From: Methanomassiliicoccales archaeon
Lineage (GTDB): Archaea; Thermoplasmatota; Thermoplasmata; Methanomassiliicoccales; UBA472
Direction of reading: 5' to 3'
DNA: 64,000 bases
NCBI GenBank assembly: GCA_013415865.1
Contig: CP058896.1
Span: 1,655,957-1,719,956 of the forward strand
Below, piece after piece: positions 34,452 through 44,800 of the stretch. A model generated the notes under the pieces. That model made no database searches and was not told the origin of the DNA. It was given only the letters and a program-made list of their open reading frames with translations. The position numbers were made by a program, and so were the translations under genes. The stretch's first letter is position 1; each line of letters opens with the position of its first letter.

Positions 34452-35777
34452 ATGCCGAGCTCTTTAGTTAAGAATGCTTTAGCTGGTAGCAAATACCAGA
34501 ATCAGAGCAATGCCGCGGCCCCTGCACAACAGGCCCAGCCGCAACCGACCTACGCCGCTCCGGAACCACAGCCGGTACAGCCGCCAATGCCACAGTATGC
34601 GCAACCTGCACCGAACTTCGGTGCCCCCCAGACGCCTTCCACAACAGATGAAGAGCTTCTGAGGATCGCCGCTCAGCTGGATGTCTGTATAAAGATAATA
34701 GGGTGTGGAGGCGGTGGTTGCAACACGATCAATCGATGTGTCGATGCCGGTATCCAAGGGGCCCAACTTTGCGCCATCAACACTGACGCGAAGCACCTTC
34801 TCACAGTCCGAGCCCCCCGCAAGATCCTCATTGGCAAGTCCAGGACCCGTGGTCTTGGGGCAGGTGCGAAGCCTGAGGTAGGAGAGGAGTCGGCCCGTGA
34901 GAACGATATGGAGATTCGTGACTTCTTGACCAATGCAAACATCGTCTTTGTGACGGCTGGTATGGGCGGGGGCACAGGTACTGGGTCCGCTCACTATGTT
35001 GCCAACATCGCCAAGACGCAGATCCGTGCACTGACGATAGGGGTTGTGACCATGCCCTTCAAGGCAGAGGGAACAGTTCGAATGGAGAATGCCTTGGCCG
35101 GGCTGAACAAGCTCCGTCAGGTGTGTGATACCACCATAGTCATTCCGAACGACAAGCTTCTAGAACTCGTTCCAAAGCTTCCAGTGGATGCCGCGTTCAA
35201 GGTCGCCGATGAGGTGCTCATGCAGACAATAAAGGGGCTCACCGAAATCATAACGAAGCCTGGTCTCGTGAACCTGGATTATGCGGATATCATGACCGTG
35301 ATGAACGAAGGTGGAGTGGCCTTTGTTGGAATCGGCGAGGCCAACACAGAAGCGGACGACCGGGTGAAAGCGGCCGTTCATGAGGCGTTAACATCTCCGA
35401 TGCTAGGAGAGGTTGACCTTAAAGAGGCCAGAGGTGCGCTCATCCGCGTGGTCGGCGGTCCAGACATGACCGTGGGCGAGGCTCAAAAGGCGGCCGAGAT
35501 AGTCACCAACAGCGTCTCTCCGCGAGCCAGGATAATATGGGGATGCAGCATCGAGCCAGAGCTGGAGGGCACGATAAAGATACTGCTCATAGTCACAGGC
35601 GCCAAGTCACAATACATAATGTCATCGCGCGGACCGACGATACAACCCGCTCAGGCCCAGAAACAGCAATACGCCGCCCAACCTCAATATCAGCAGACAC
35701 CAGGTCGACAACAATATCAGCAACCAAGGCCACAGCCTCAACAGAGAGACGATGACGACATAGACTTCGTGCGCTGA
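34452..35777 (+). CDS. ftsZ: Cell division GTPase FtsZ with Pro/Gln-rich tails
   Basis: 441 aa tubulin homologue that forms the division ring. The GTP-binding domain begins near residue 76 (DVCIKIIGCGGGGCNTINR), with the tubulin signature GGGTGTGSAH near residue 177 and the T7 loop region NLDYADI. Unusual are a ~65-residue N-terminal extension of Ala, Gln and Pro and a ~60-residue Gln-rich C-terminal linker ending DDDDIDFVR, the acidic tip expected to bind partners such as SepF. The leader of ~12 bases follows a TATA-like ATTTTATAT. Confidence 0.96.
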   Translation: MPSSLVKNALAGSKYQNQSNAAAPAQQAQPQPTYAAPEPQPVQPPMPQYAQPAPNFGAPQTPSTTDEELLRIAAQLDVCIKIIGCGGGGCNTINRCVDAGIQGAQLCAINTDAKHLLTVRAPRKILIGKSRTRGLGAGAKPEVGEESARENDMEIRDFLTNANIVFVTAGMGGGTGTGSAHYVANIAKTQIRALTIGVVTMPFKAEGTVRMENALAGLNKLRQVCDTTIVIPNDKLLELVPKLPVDAAFKVADEVLMQTIKGLTEIITKPGLVNLDYADIMTVMNEGGVAFVGIGEANTEADDRVKAAVHEALTSPMLGEVDLKEARGALIRVVGGPDMTVGEAQKAAEIVTNSVSPRARIIWGCSIEPELEGTIKILLIVTGAKSQYIMSSRGPTIQPAQAQKQQYAAQPQYQQTPGRQQYQQPRPQPQQRDDDDIDFVR

Positions 35778-35843
35778 AGCGCGGGGGCAAACGAGCTGCG
35801 TCGGCAGCTTCTAACCTTTCTATTTATGCTGACTATGAAAGGC

Positions 35844-37775
35844 TCAGAAGTCAAAGGTGGTGTCGCCGAAGCTGATCGCAGGACACGGCTCTATGCATCT
35901 TCTACAATGGATGCATCTAGCCTCGTCTATCGAGATCCTGTCCTGGACCAGAACGAGTGCACCCTCTTTACATCTGGCGACGCACACCCCGCATCCGACG
36001 CATTCCTCGGCCTTGACCACGACTCTGCGCACGGTCTCAACCTTTTCCTTGATGGTTTCCTGCTCTTTTCCCCGGGCTATGATGGCGCCCTCTTGAAAGA
36101 CCGTTATATTGCAGACGGTGCACCAACCCTCTGAAATGTTCTTCTCGACCTTTCCCACCATATTCAATATATTCGCTGCCCTTTCAATATCCAACTCCCT
36201 GTTAAAGGCGCCTTCGATGCTGAAACCTAACATGCAGGGAGAGAATCCTTCTTCCATCCTGAGCCTCAATTTTTTAACCGAGTCTCCGGCCGGAAGAACT
36301 TTCCTCTGCCTAAGGTCATCTGGTGAAAAACCGATCTTGACCAGCTCATCCAATATCGATGGCGGCACCCGCCTCCATCTCCAGAGTCCGAGGTCCACCC
36401 AACCTTCTGAAATACCATGACTTTTCGCATATTCTCTGAGCTTAGAATCCCAATCTCGCAATGGACCTTCATTTGCGAGCACCATCTCGATCTCGGCCAG
36501 ATTGGACGCTGGGCACAGATAACATCCGATCCTGTCTAGCCCTCTCTCATACCAAGGATTGTAAGGTGCCCTTTTCATGAATATGTAAAGCCAGACATGT
36601 AGGGATGTCCAATTCTGTATCGGTGAAGCGCCTATCTGTCCGGGCGTCCATGGATTTTTCCATACCCTTGGCTTGTCGGCCCTCTGTTCTGATTCATAAC
36701 GTCTTTGCCCTATGAACGATAGTACCCCGTCAGGGAAATGCTCCATGATGGCCCTTACCGTAGGCCCGAGCTTGTTCGTCTTGCAGCACCATCGGAAATC
36801 CCTGCCGGGCGGCCCGAAGTAATCAAAATTCCCGAAGAAAGCATTCTTTGGCGCCTTCTCTTCTATGAGATCGAGGTCATATTTTTCTTTCATCATATGG
36901 ACATATTCGACCGTCTCAGGAAATTCTAGTCCAGTGTTAAGGAAGAGCACCGGCAATCTCAGACCTGCATCGATGGCGAGGAGGAGACAGGCGAGGCTGT
37001 CCTTTCCACCTGAGAAAGAGACTATCGCAGGCACCTTGTTCTTGGCAATGGTCTCTTTCATGAACCTGATGGCCTCTGAGATATGTTCTTCCATCGTAGT
37101 GGCATTGGCCTTGATCACATCATTCCAGGTCTGTCCAGTTGGTGATGGAAAGTCGATCTTCTGTTCGGATGCCCATCTTGTCTTGACTGCCACGCCCTTT
37201 CCTCGAAGGAGCATCTCCTCAGTTGTCATCCTTGCCGTACCAGTGCTTATGGCCATCAGATCTTTGTCGACAACAATGACCTCATCACCTTTTCTAATGC
37301 CTTCATAAGCATCCACGACACCTGGGGCCATCAGATTGTTATTGTTCAAAAGTGGTGCGATGGCACCATCATCGGCCACCACCATGCCCTTCCTCATCAC
37401 CCGCTGCAATTTTCTCGCAGCGGACATTCTGCAAACAAAAGTCCATCCCTTCCCCAGATCGTATCTGAGGGAGCCGATGACCTCACCATCGATTATGACC
37501 TCGTCCATGCGGTCCAGCCCAGGGACCTTGCTGAGCACAACGATCTTGCCTTCGGGCACGACAACCTTTCCAGAACCTTCTCCGAACTGTGAGTCGATGA
37601 CCCTCCTTATCAGTTCCATGTCATGTTGGAAAGCTGGCCTGGCATCCCCGGGTGGCGTCATGTCAACCTGAACGGTGGATGTCCCGCAATTACCACACTT
37701 CTCCGACGCTAGGATGGGGACGTTACACCTTTTGCACCACCGAAGATGCATCTTGCCTAGCCTGACGATGCCCAT
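35844..37775 (-). CDS. PUA / PAPS-reductase-like ATPase / ferredoxin fusion
   Basis: 643 aa. Order: N-terminal zinc ribbon (CKRCNVP, CGNCG, residues ~14-32), a PUA-like RNA-binding domain around residues 110-190 (APGVVDAYEGIRKGDEVIV), a PP-loop domain of the PAPS reductase family (VSFSGGKDSLACLLL, WCCKTNKLGP, IGCYLCPASN), then a C-terminal two-cluster ferredoxin (CVGCGVCVARC, CIHCRRCIEPC). No sulfate assimilation genes are nearby, and PUA plus PP-loop suggests RNA modification, perhaps redox-driven thiolation, rather than sulfate reduction. Predicted leaderless from ATG 37775. Confidence 0.86.
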   Translation of the reverse strand: MGIVRLGKMHLRWCKRCNVPILASEKCGNCGTSTVQVDMTPPGDARPAFQHDMELIRRVIDSQFGEGSGKVVVPEGKIVVLSKVPGLDRMDEVIIDGEVIGSLRYDLGKGWTFVCRMSAARKLQRVMRKGMVVADDGAIAPLLNNNNLMAPGVVDAYEGIRKGDEVIVVDKDLMAISTGTARMTTEEMLLRGKGVAVKTRWASEQKIDFPSPTGQTWNDVIKANATTMEEHISEAIRFMKETIAKNKVPAIVSFSGGKDSLACLLLAIDAGLRLPVLFLNTGLEFPETVEYVHMMKEKYDLDLIEEKAPKNAFFGNFDYFGPPGRDFRWCCKTNKLGPTVRAIMEHFPDGVLSFIGQRRYESEQRADKPRVWKNPWTPGQIGASPIQNWTSLHVWLYIFMKRAPYNPWYERGLDRIGCYLCPASNLAEIEMVLANEGPLRDWDSKLREYAKSHGISEGWVDLGLWRWRRVPPSILDELVKIGFSPDDLRQRKVLPAGDSVKKLRLRMEEGFSPCMLGFSIEGAFNRELDIERAANILNMVGKVEKNISEGWCTVCNITVFQEGAIIARGKEQETIKEKVETVRRVVVKAEECVGCGVCVARCKEGALVLVQDRISIDEARCIHCRRCIEPCPAISFGDTTFDF

Positions 37776-37911
37776 GTCCGAGCGACTAAATGAGGATGTA
37801 TTAAACCATTGTCATACTTACCAAACTTAGGACCTTCCCCGGACGTTTGGGCACGTAACACAAAAAGTGCATGACTAATATACCAGAATATTCATTCAAG
37901 GCCGGATTTAT

Positions 37912-39102
37912 ATGAAAGCCACGAAGCGTACGATGGGCATCAGTTACGCCATACGCGATGTGCTTCTGCCAGCGAGAGAGCTGGAGAAGAAGGGCGTTGA
38001 CGTAATAAAACTGCACATCGGGGACCCGAACAAATATGACTTCAAGACCCCGAAACATGTCCGTGACGCCCTCTGCAAGGCCGTTGAGAAATGCGACAAT
38101 GGCTATGAAGAGTCAGAGGGCAATTTTGAGCTTCGTGCAGCAATCGTTCAGAAAGAGAAGCAGAAGAACAGGATAGACATCGAATTAGAGGACGTCATCG
38201 TGACCAATGGGGTAACAGAATCTATCCAGATGATAACAGCTGCGACAATTGAACCGGGTGATGAAATCCTTGCCCCAGGACCATCCTATCCTTCATATAT
38301 GGAGTATACCAGGTTCTTCGGCGGGGTACCTGTCACATATCGTACGATCGAGGAAGAGAATTGGCAACCAGATATTGACGACCTAAGGAAGAAGATAAAC
38401 CCACGGACAAAGTACATGGTCATCATCAATCCGAACAACCCGACTGGAGCGGTCTATAGCGACAAGGTTCTCAAACAGATGACGGACCTTGCTGCCGAGT
38501 ATAATCTTTTCATCATATCTGATGAGATCTACGACCTAATGACGTTCGAGGGGGAACATCATTCACCATCGACCTTGGCAAAGGATGTTCCAATGATATT
38601 GACGAACGGTTTCTCAAAGATAGACCTGCTGCCGGGGTGGAGGCTTGGGTACTCTGTATTCAGAGACCCTACGGGCCAGCTCGATGAGATCAAGGAGGGC
38701 GTGCAGAGGCAGCTCAGGCTGAGACTGTCTGCCAACGCACCATGTCAGATGGCGGTCATAGAGGCGATGAGACACCCAAAGGACCATCTAAGGCAGATGT
38801 TGGTCAAGCTAAAGGACCGAAGGGATTTCGCTTGCAAAAGAATAAACGAGATACCAGGTCTCAGCGTTCAGAAGCCTCAGGCGGCATTCTATATGTTCCC
38901 GAAGTGGGAGGGAAGACGATGGAAGACTGACAAAGAATTCGTCATAGACATGCTTCAGAAGGCACATGTGCTGACGGTCCCAGGGGACGGTTTCTGTCCG
39001 ATCTATGGTAAGAGACACTTCAGGGCTGTGTACCTGCCAGATAAGGAGACGCTCGGACGCGCTTTTGACCAGATCGAGTCGTTCATGAGACAAAGCTCAT
39101 GA
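37912..39102 (+). CDS. Class I/II aminotransferase (aspartate/alanine type)
   Basis: 396 aa PLP enzyme, fold type I. VKLHIGDPNKYDF-like N-terminal region, NNPTGAVYS, SDEIYDLMTFEG, and the PLP lysine in NGFSKIDLLPGWRLGY. Members in archaea act as alanine, aspartate or aromatic aminotransferases; the substrate cannot be set by eye. Monocistronic, with TATA-like CTAATATAC at about 37875-37883 and a leader of ~6 bases. Convergent with the ribBLCH operon. Confidence 0.9.
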   Translation: MKATKRTMGISYAIRDVLLPARELEKKGVDVIKLHIGDPNKYDFKTPKHVRDALCKAVEKCDNGYEESEGNFELRAAIVQKEKQKNRIDIELEDVIVTNGVTESIQMITAATIEPGDEILAPGPSYPSYMEYTRFFGGVPVTYRTIEEENWQPDIDDLRKKINPRTKYMVIINPNNPTGAVYSDKVLKQMTDLAAEYNLFIISDEIYDLMTFEGEHHSPSTLAKDVPMILTNGFSKIDLLPGWRLGYSVFRDPTGQLDEIKEGVQRQLRLRLSANAPCQMAVIEAMRHPKDHLRQMLVKLKDRRDFACKRINEIPGLSVQKPQAAFYMFPKWEGRRWKTDKEFVIDMLQKAHVLTVPGDGFCPIYGKRHFRAVYLPDKETLGRAFDQIESFMRQSS

Positions 39103-39157
39103 TTTTTTAATAAGGATGTTTGTTGAGGGGAGGCAACGACCCTCCCCCAGCGTATTT

Positions 39158-39571
39158 TCATCGGTCTAGCTTCTTCAACATCTTGACGACGCTCTCGACC
39201 GCATCGCGACCCTTCTCGATCCTGTCCTCGGCCTGCAACCTTGTCATCCCAGGTCCTGTGATACCTAGCGACACAGGTTTATCATATTCGACAGCTAGGT
39301 CTGCTATCTTCCTTGCGGCATTGGTTATCACTATGTCATCGTGCTCGGTCTCGCCCTCGATGACACATCCTAGCGTGACCACGCCATCGATGCTCTTATC
39401 CTCGCACATCTTCTTCACGGCAAGGGGCATGTCGAACACACCTGGTACATGAATTACCTTGCTTATGTTCACCTCTAGGAATGCCGCATGGGCCTTTGCC
39501 CTCTCGAGCATCATCGATGTTATGTCAAAATTGAATTCCGAAACCACAATTCCGATATTGTACTTTTTCAT
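39158..39571 (-). CDS. ribH: 6,7-dimethyl-8-ribityllumazine synthase
   Basis: 137 aa, the short archaeal form. Start YNIGIVVSEFNFDITSMML, substrate region VPGVFDMPLAVKK, and GCVIEGETEHDDIV with the catalytic His near residue 78. Condenses DHBP with the pyrimidine to lumazine. Last gene of ribB-ribL-ribC-ribH; GGAGAAGTGAT gives a ribosome site that overlaps the ribC stop. Confidence 0.95.
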   Translation of the reverse strand: MKKYNIGIVVSEFNFDITSMMLERAKAHAAFLEVNISKVIHVPGVFDMPLAVKKMCEDKSIDGVVTLGCVIEGETEHDDIVITNAARKIADLAVEYDKPVSLGITGPGMTRLQAEDRIEKGRDAVESVVKMLKKLDR

Positions 39572-39577
39572 CTCTCA

Positions 39578-40484
<907 letters not shown>

Positions 40485-40488
<4 letters not shown>

Positions 40489-41192
40489 CTTTCCCTTCCC
40501 CATCTTGCCCAAGCCTCGATCACCTGCTTACCTTCTAGGAAGCAGAGGCCTTTCTCTTTGGCATAATCCTTTGCCTTATCTTTGGACAAGGCCCTACCAT
40601 CATCACCCATCATCTCGCATATCGTGGCAGATGGAACTACACCTGCCATGACCATAAGGGCTGTCGTCAGCTCGGTATGACCGAACCTCTTTGTGAGCAG
40701 GTTCTTGGAAGCGTTCAAAAGATGCACATGGCCAGGCGCCCTGAAGTGATGCCCGAACTCCTCTCTGAGGTCTTCAGGTCTTTTATGATCTACATTTTTC
40801 ACGAACTTAGCGAACTCACTGATGGTCATCGCCCGGTCGATGTCAGTGATGCCTGTGAAGGTCTTCCTATGGTTTATCGTTACGCCGAATGCCGACTTGG
40901 TATCATAAGGAAGATCGTTCGGAGTTAGTCCGTTTAAGACAGGATGGTCTTTTGAGGCACAGTTGAAGATATCAGCGAGGAATGGAAGGTCCAGGGCTTC
41001 GACTATATCATTGTGGGCGGTGGTACATATCAGACCCCCCGCATTCTTCCTCATCTCCCTTATGACCTCAGGTGTGACGAATTCGGACGCGATCGTCATA
41101 TCCGTCTCTCTTTCCCTCTCATCAAAATCATAGACAAAGACCATCTTGCCTTCTCTTATATCATTGATGGCCTCCTCCACGCTCTGCTTCAT
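40485..41192 (-). CDS. ribB: 3,4-dihydroxy-2-butanone 4-phosphate synthase
   Basis: 235 aa. Converts ribulose 5-phosphate to DHBP and formate. Active-site acidic cluster YDFDERERETDM at residues ~21-32, MRKNAGGLICT, TINHRKTFTGITDIDRAMTI with the catalytic region, and GHVHLL. First gene of the riboflavin operon; TATA-like GATATTATC upstream near 41223-41232. No GTP cyclohydrolase gene in view, so the pyrimidine branch is encoded elsewhere. No FMN riboswitch-like structure is seen in the 130-base upstream gap. Confidence 0.96.
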
Positions 41193-41324
41193 CGATCCAC
41201 CTGAACGTCCGAATAATCTACGGATAATATCTTTTAGGTAGTAACAAATATATTAGTAGAATAGACATTCTGGATTGAGCATTCTGATTGAAAAACATAT
41301 TTATGCGTACCAGGATTTGGATTC

Positions 41325-42362
41325 ATGCCATCGGACCTTGATGACATAGAGCAGATGCGGCTCATCGACGCCTCAGGCTCAGCAGAGCAGATCGCAGGTT
41401 TCATATCAAACCTTGTTGAGGCGAGCGGTTATGATATTCCTAGGTTGAGAGGCGCATCTTCGGTCTGTATGAGCGGTATTGGAGGGTCTGCGATGGCGGC
41501 GGAAGTGCTCCATGACTATCTCATCTCAAGGTCCAAAATTCCAGTGTTCATAAATAGGAACGTAGACCTCCCAAAATGGGCAGGAGTTGACACATTATCA
41601 TTGATCACAAGCTATTCAGGCAACACCCAAGAGGCCTTAGATGTCTTGGGTAGGAGCATCGAAGCAGGATGCATCGTTTGTTGCATCACCTCAGGGGGCA
41701 AGCTCCTCGAAAGAGCCATATCTGCAGGGGTCCCACATGTCAAGGTCCCGGAAGGAGTTCAGCCCAGGGCGGCGTTGGGCTATTTGCTCGGCTCAGCATC
41801 GTCCATTCTCGAATCGGTAGGTGCCGATTCCCCTGTAAAGGATATCAGACAGGCCGCTGAGAACACCCGCTCCTCCGTGGAACGCATGTCCCCTACCTCT
41901 CCCACCGAGAAAAATTTGGCAAAAAAATTGGCAAAGAGAATATTTGGATCGGTCCCAGTCATATATGCACCCAAGAACATAAGGTCCGTTGCTATCAGAT
42001 GGCAGAACCAGATCAATGAGAACTCAAAGATGGTGGCGTTCAGCGGGGAGATCCCTGAGATGAACCATAATCAGATGGTAGGGTGGCTTCAAGGCTCAAA
42101 ATGTATGACATGTAAGCCCATATTCATCTTGCCAAGCAAGATGGACCCAACGATAGAGAAGATGACGATGGTGACGATACAGATGTTCACAGAGTCGGGT
42201 CTAGACCCGTTGGTGATACCTCTCCATGGCATGACGCATGCAGAAAATCTGATAGCGGGGATAGTCTTAGGGGACCATGTAAGTTATTACCTGGCCATTC
42301 TGAACGGTGTGGACCCTGGACCGGTACCTGTCATACAGGAGTTCAAGGCCCGTATCGCCTGA
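41325..42362 (+). CDS. Bifunctional phosphoglucose/phosphomannose isomerase
   Basis: 345 aa SIS-domain protein. VCMSGIGGSAMAAEVL, SYSGNTQEALDVLGR (sugar-phosphate loop) and FSGEIPEMNHNQMVGW (catalytic Glu and His) define the archaeal/crenarchaeal-type PGI/PMI family. It links glucose 6-phosphate, fructose 6-phosphate and mannose 6-phosphate. TATA-like CATATTTATGC at 41297-41307 predicts a leaderless ATG 41325. Confidence 0.94.
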   Translation: MPSDLDDIEQMRLIDASGSAEQIAGFISNLVEASGYDIPRLRGASSVCMSGIGGSAMAAEVLHDYLISRSKIPVFINRNVDLPKWAGVDTLSLITSYSGNTQEALDVLGRSIEAGCIVCCITSGGKLLERAISAGVPHVKVPEGVQPRAALGYLLGSASSILESVGADSPVKDIRQAAENTRSSVERMSPTSPTEKNLAKKLAKRIFGSVPVIYAPKNIRSVAIRWQNQINENSKMVAFSGEIPEMNHNQMVGWLQGSKCMTCKPIFILPSKMDPTIEKMTMVTIQMFTESGLDPLVIPLHGMTHAENLIAGIVLGDHVSYYLAILNGVDPGPVPVIQEFKARIA

Positions 42363-42390
42363 AGGTTCTTCGGAAATAGTGGGCCAATAG

Positions 42391-42399
42391 GATTTAAAT
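42391..42399 (+). promoter_or_regulatory. TATA-like box of glyA
   Basis: GATTTAAAT overlaps the in-frame ATG at 42398, so that codon should lie upstream of the transcript. The predicted start near 42421 supports ATG 42431 or 42434. Confidence 0.55.
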
Positions 42400-42430
42400 G
42401 GAGGATCCATATGTCCCATTGGCTGATTCA

Positions 42431-43708
42431 ATGATGGAAGACGCCCTCTGGATTAAGGAACAGGTAAAGGAGCACAACAAATGGTTCGAAGAGTCGATAC
42501 CTCTGATCGCCTCAGAGAACCTCATGAGCCCCCTGGCAAAGGAAATGATGATCTCGGACTTCCACGACCGCTACGCTGAGGGACTTCCCGGAAAGCGCTA
42601 CTACCGAGGTAATATCTACGTTGACAAGGTAGAATTGAAGTGCATTGAACTGGCACAAAGGATCTTCAGATGCAGGTTTGCAGACGTCAGACCCATATCT
42701 GGAACCGTGGCGAACATGGCCGCACTGTTCGCCCTTACCCAGCCGGGAGAGACCATCACCTGCACCTCATTGGACCATGGGGCCCACATATCGACAGCAA
42801 AGTTCGGGGCCGTCGGTTTCCGCGGGGTCAATACTGTGACGTACCCTTTCAACACAAAGGACATGGTCATCGACGTGGACGGGGCCAGAAAACTGCTACT
42901 TGAGCAGAGGCCAAAGGTCGCCCAGTTCGGGCTCTCAGTATTCCTTTTCCCTGCCCCGCTCAAGGAGCTTCAGGACACATTCCAGGAGATTGGTTGCACC
43001 GTCTGGTATGATGGGGCCCATGTCCTCGGTCTTATTGCTGGCGGTCAATTCCAGGACCCTCTGCACGAAGGGGCGAATATCCTAACGGCCTCCACCCATA
43101 AGACCTTCCCAGGACCGAACCATGGCATTGTTCTCGGCCACAATATGTCCGAAGAGCTGGAAAAGAAAATGAGCTCTGCCGTTTTCCCAGGGGTAACGTC
43201 AAGTCATCACCTCCACGCCATGGCCGCCCTCGCCATAACCCTCGCAGAGTGGGAGATCTATGGAAATGACTATGCAAGACAGGTGTGCAAGAATGCAAAG
43301 GCGCTCGGCCAAGCATTGTACGAGCTGGGCATGGATGTGCTATGCGAGCACAAAGGATTCACAGAGTCGCACACGATAGCGGTCAATGTCGCTGCCCACG
43401 GTGGAGGGAATCAGGCATCGATCGACCTTGAGAGCGCCAACATAATCACGAACAAGAACATGTTGCCTGGCGACACCAGCGCCATTAAACCAAGCGGGAT
43501 AAGGTTGGGCGTCCAGGAGCTCACCCGTGTCGGGATGAGGGAGAGCGAGATGAAAGAGGTCGCCAATCTGATATACCGTGTCGTCGTCAAGAAGGAAAAG
43601 CCCGAGCATGTCAAGAACGACGTCAAGGCCTTGAAGAAGAACTTCACGAAGGTCCAATATTGTATAGGAGCTGGAGCAGAGGCCTATAAGTTCCACGAGC
43701 TGCTCTGA
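42431..43708 (+). CDS. glyA: Serine hydroxymethyltransferase, archaeal type
   Basis: 425 aa PLP enzyme that interconverts serine and glycine with a C1 carrier (tetrahydromethanopterin or folate type). PLP lysine in TASTHKTFPGPNHG, acidic region IASENLMSP, GLPGKRYYRG and IRLGVQELTRVGM are present. The sequence has the methanogen-like insertions typical of archaeal SHMT (for example PAPLKELQDTFQE). A longer frame begins at 42398 but the promoter overlaps it. Eight T follow the stop. Confidence 0.95.
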   Translation: MMEDALWIKEQVKEHNKWFEESIPLIASENLMSPLAKEMMISDFHDRYAEGLPGKRYYRGNIYVDKVELKCIELAQRIFRCRFADVRPISGTVANMAALFALTQPGETITCTSLDHGAHISTAKFGAVGFRGVNTVTYPFNTKDMVIDVDGARKLLLEQRPKVAQFGLSVFLFPAPLKELQDTFQEIGCTVWYDGAHVLGLIAGGQFQDPLHEGANILTASTHKTFPGPNHGIVLGHNMSEELEKKMSSAVFPGVTSSHHLHAMAALAITLAEWEIYGNDYARQVCKNAKALGQALYELGMDVLCEHKGFTESHTIAVNVAAHGGGNQASIDLESANIITNKNMLPGDTSAIKPSGIRLGVQELTRVGMRESEMKEVANLIYRVVVKKEKPEHVKNDVKALKKNFTKVQYCIGAGAEAYKFHELL

Positions 43709-43711
43709 ACC

Positions 43712-43719
43712 TTTTTTTT
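43712..43719 (+). terminator. Oligo-T terminator of glyA overlapping the ttuA stop
   Basis: Run of eight T just after the glyA TGA. Its end forms part of the convergent gene's TAA stop on the other strand (43718-43720). Confidence 0.6.
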
Positions 43720-44641
43720 ACAAACCCCTTCCTTTGTTCAATTTATCGAGCATCTCACACGCCATGCACTTCACGTTGCATGTCGGCTCACCACACGAGC
43801 ACATACGGAGCGACGGCTGTGGATATTTTTCTGTCAGGCACGTCCTGACCGAGTCATAGCTTGCAACAATGCTGTGCCTTGTGCCAGGGTGCCTGCTCTC
43901 CATCGAATCTATGATCTCCCTGAACTCGTTCCTGAGCGCAGATCCTGCGTATGGGCACACATCATCAGCATGCTCTAGATCGTTGATCATGGCAAATAGC
44001 ATCGTCTCGCCTTCAGGCACCGACCTCAGAGGCTCTAGGCGCGGTATCAGTCCGGGCTGCACTTTGATGTGGGGCCCCATCCTTGCCAACCTCTCGACAT
44101 CTCCCCTCATGAAGTTCATCAATATGGACTGTGCCGTATCGTCAAGGTTGTGACCAGTAGCGAGGAACGAGGCCCCGATCTCCCTGGCCTTTATGTTCAA
44201 ACATCTTCTTCTGAAAACACCGCAATAAGAACAGGCCATCCTCTTCTCTCCCATCCCGACAATTTCATCAAGGTCAGCACCGACCACCTCCCTAAAGGTA
44301 ACTATATGGTGTGGCACATTCAACCTGGAGGTCTGAGCCTTGGCCATCAGGATGGTCCTTGGCCTATACCCTGCAATCCCCTCGTCAACGGTGATTGCCT
44401 CAATTTTTACATCCCTTCTCTCGCCCAATATTTTAAAAATTAGCTCAAGGGCCACAGCGCTGTCCTTTCCGCCAGAGATGCCTACGGCGATCTTGACTGG
44501 TCCAGATATCGTCAGCTGGGACCGTATTTCCTTCTTTACCCGCCCCACGACATATTCATTAAAATGTTTATGGCAAAGGTGGGTGCCATTATATCTGATG
44601 TACGTGACCGCCTCGGAGAGGCACTTGTTGCACTTGACCAC
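43718..44641 (-). CDS. tRNA 2-thiolation protein (NcsA/TtuA family)
   Basis: 307 aa, adenine-nucleotide alpha-hydrolase (PP-loop) family. N-terminal zinc finger CNKC/CHKHF, P-loop VGISGGKDSAVALEL, MACSYCGVFRRRCLN with iron-sulfur cysteines, ATGHNLDD, and a C-terminal zinc cluster (CSCGEPTC, CKVKCMAC-like). It adds sulfur to U34 or U54 of tRNA; no thiamine-type carrier gene is nearby. Start is a GTG at 44641, predicted leaderless from an AT-rich box centred near 44669. Confidence 0.93.
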   Translation of the reverse strand: MVKCNKCLSEAVTYIRYNGTHLCHKHFNEYVVGRVKKEIRSQLTISGPVKIAVGISGGKDSAVALELIFKILGERRDVKIEAITVDEGIAGYRPRTILMAKAQTSRLNVPHHIVTFREVVGADLDEIVGMGEKRMACSYCGVFRRRCLNIKAREIGASFLATGHNLDDTAQSILMNFMRGDVERLARMGPHIKVQPGLIPRLEPLRSVPEGETMLFAMINDLEHADDVCPYAGSALRNEFREIIDSMESRHPGTRHSIVASYDSVRTCLTEKYPQPSLRMCSCGEPTCNVKCMACEMLDKLNKGRGL

Positions 44642-44800
44642 GACAGAGGATGGCAGCTCATTTTAATAATATTCTCGTGCTCTCGGCAAGGGGGACCGGA
44701 TTAAGATGAAGAAGGTGTAAGGGAGTATGACATTCATAACATCATAGAATGAGAAAAGTATATTGCGGTAACATCCATTAATCAGCCCGGGTTGGAGCTA

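Noticed and set aside
41193-41324. FMN riboswitch before ribB
   Set aside because: No FMN aptamer pattern; the predicted leader is about 10 bases.
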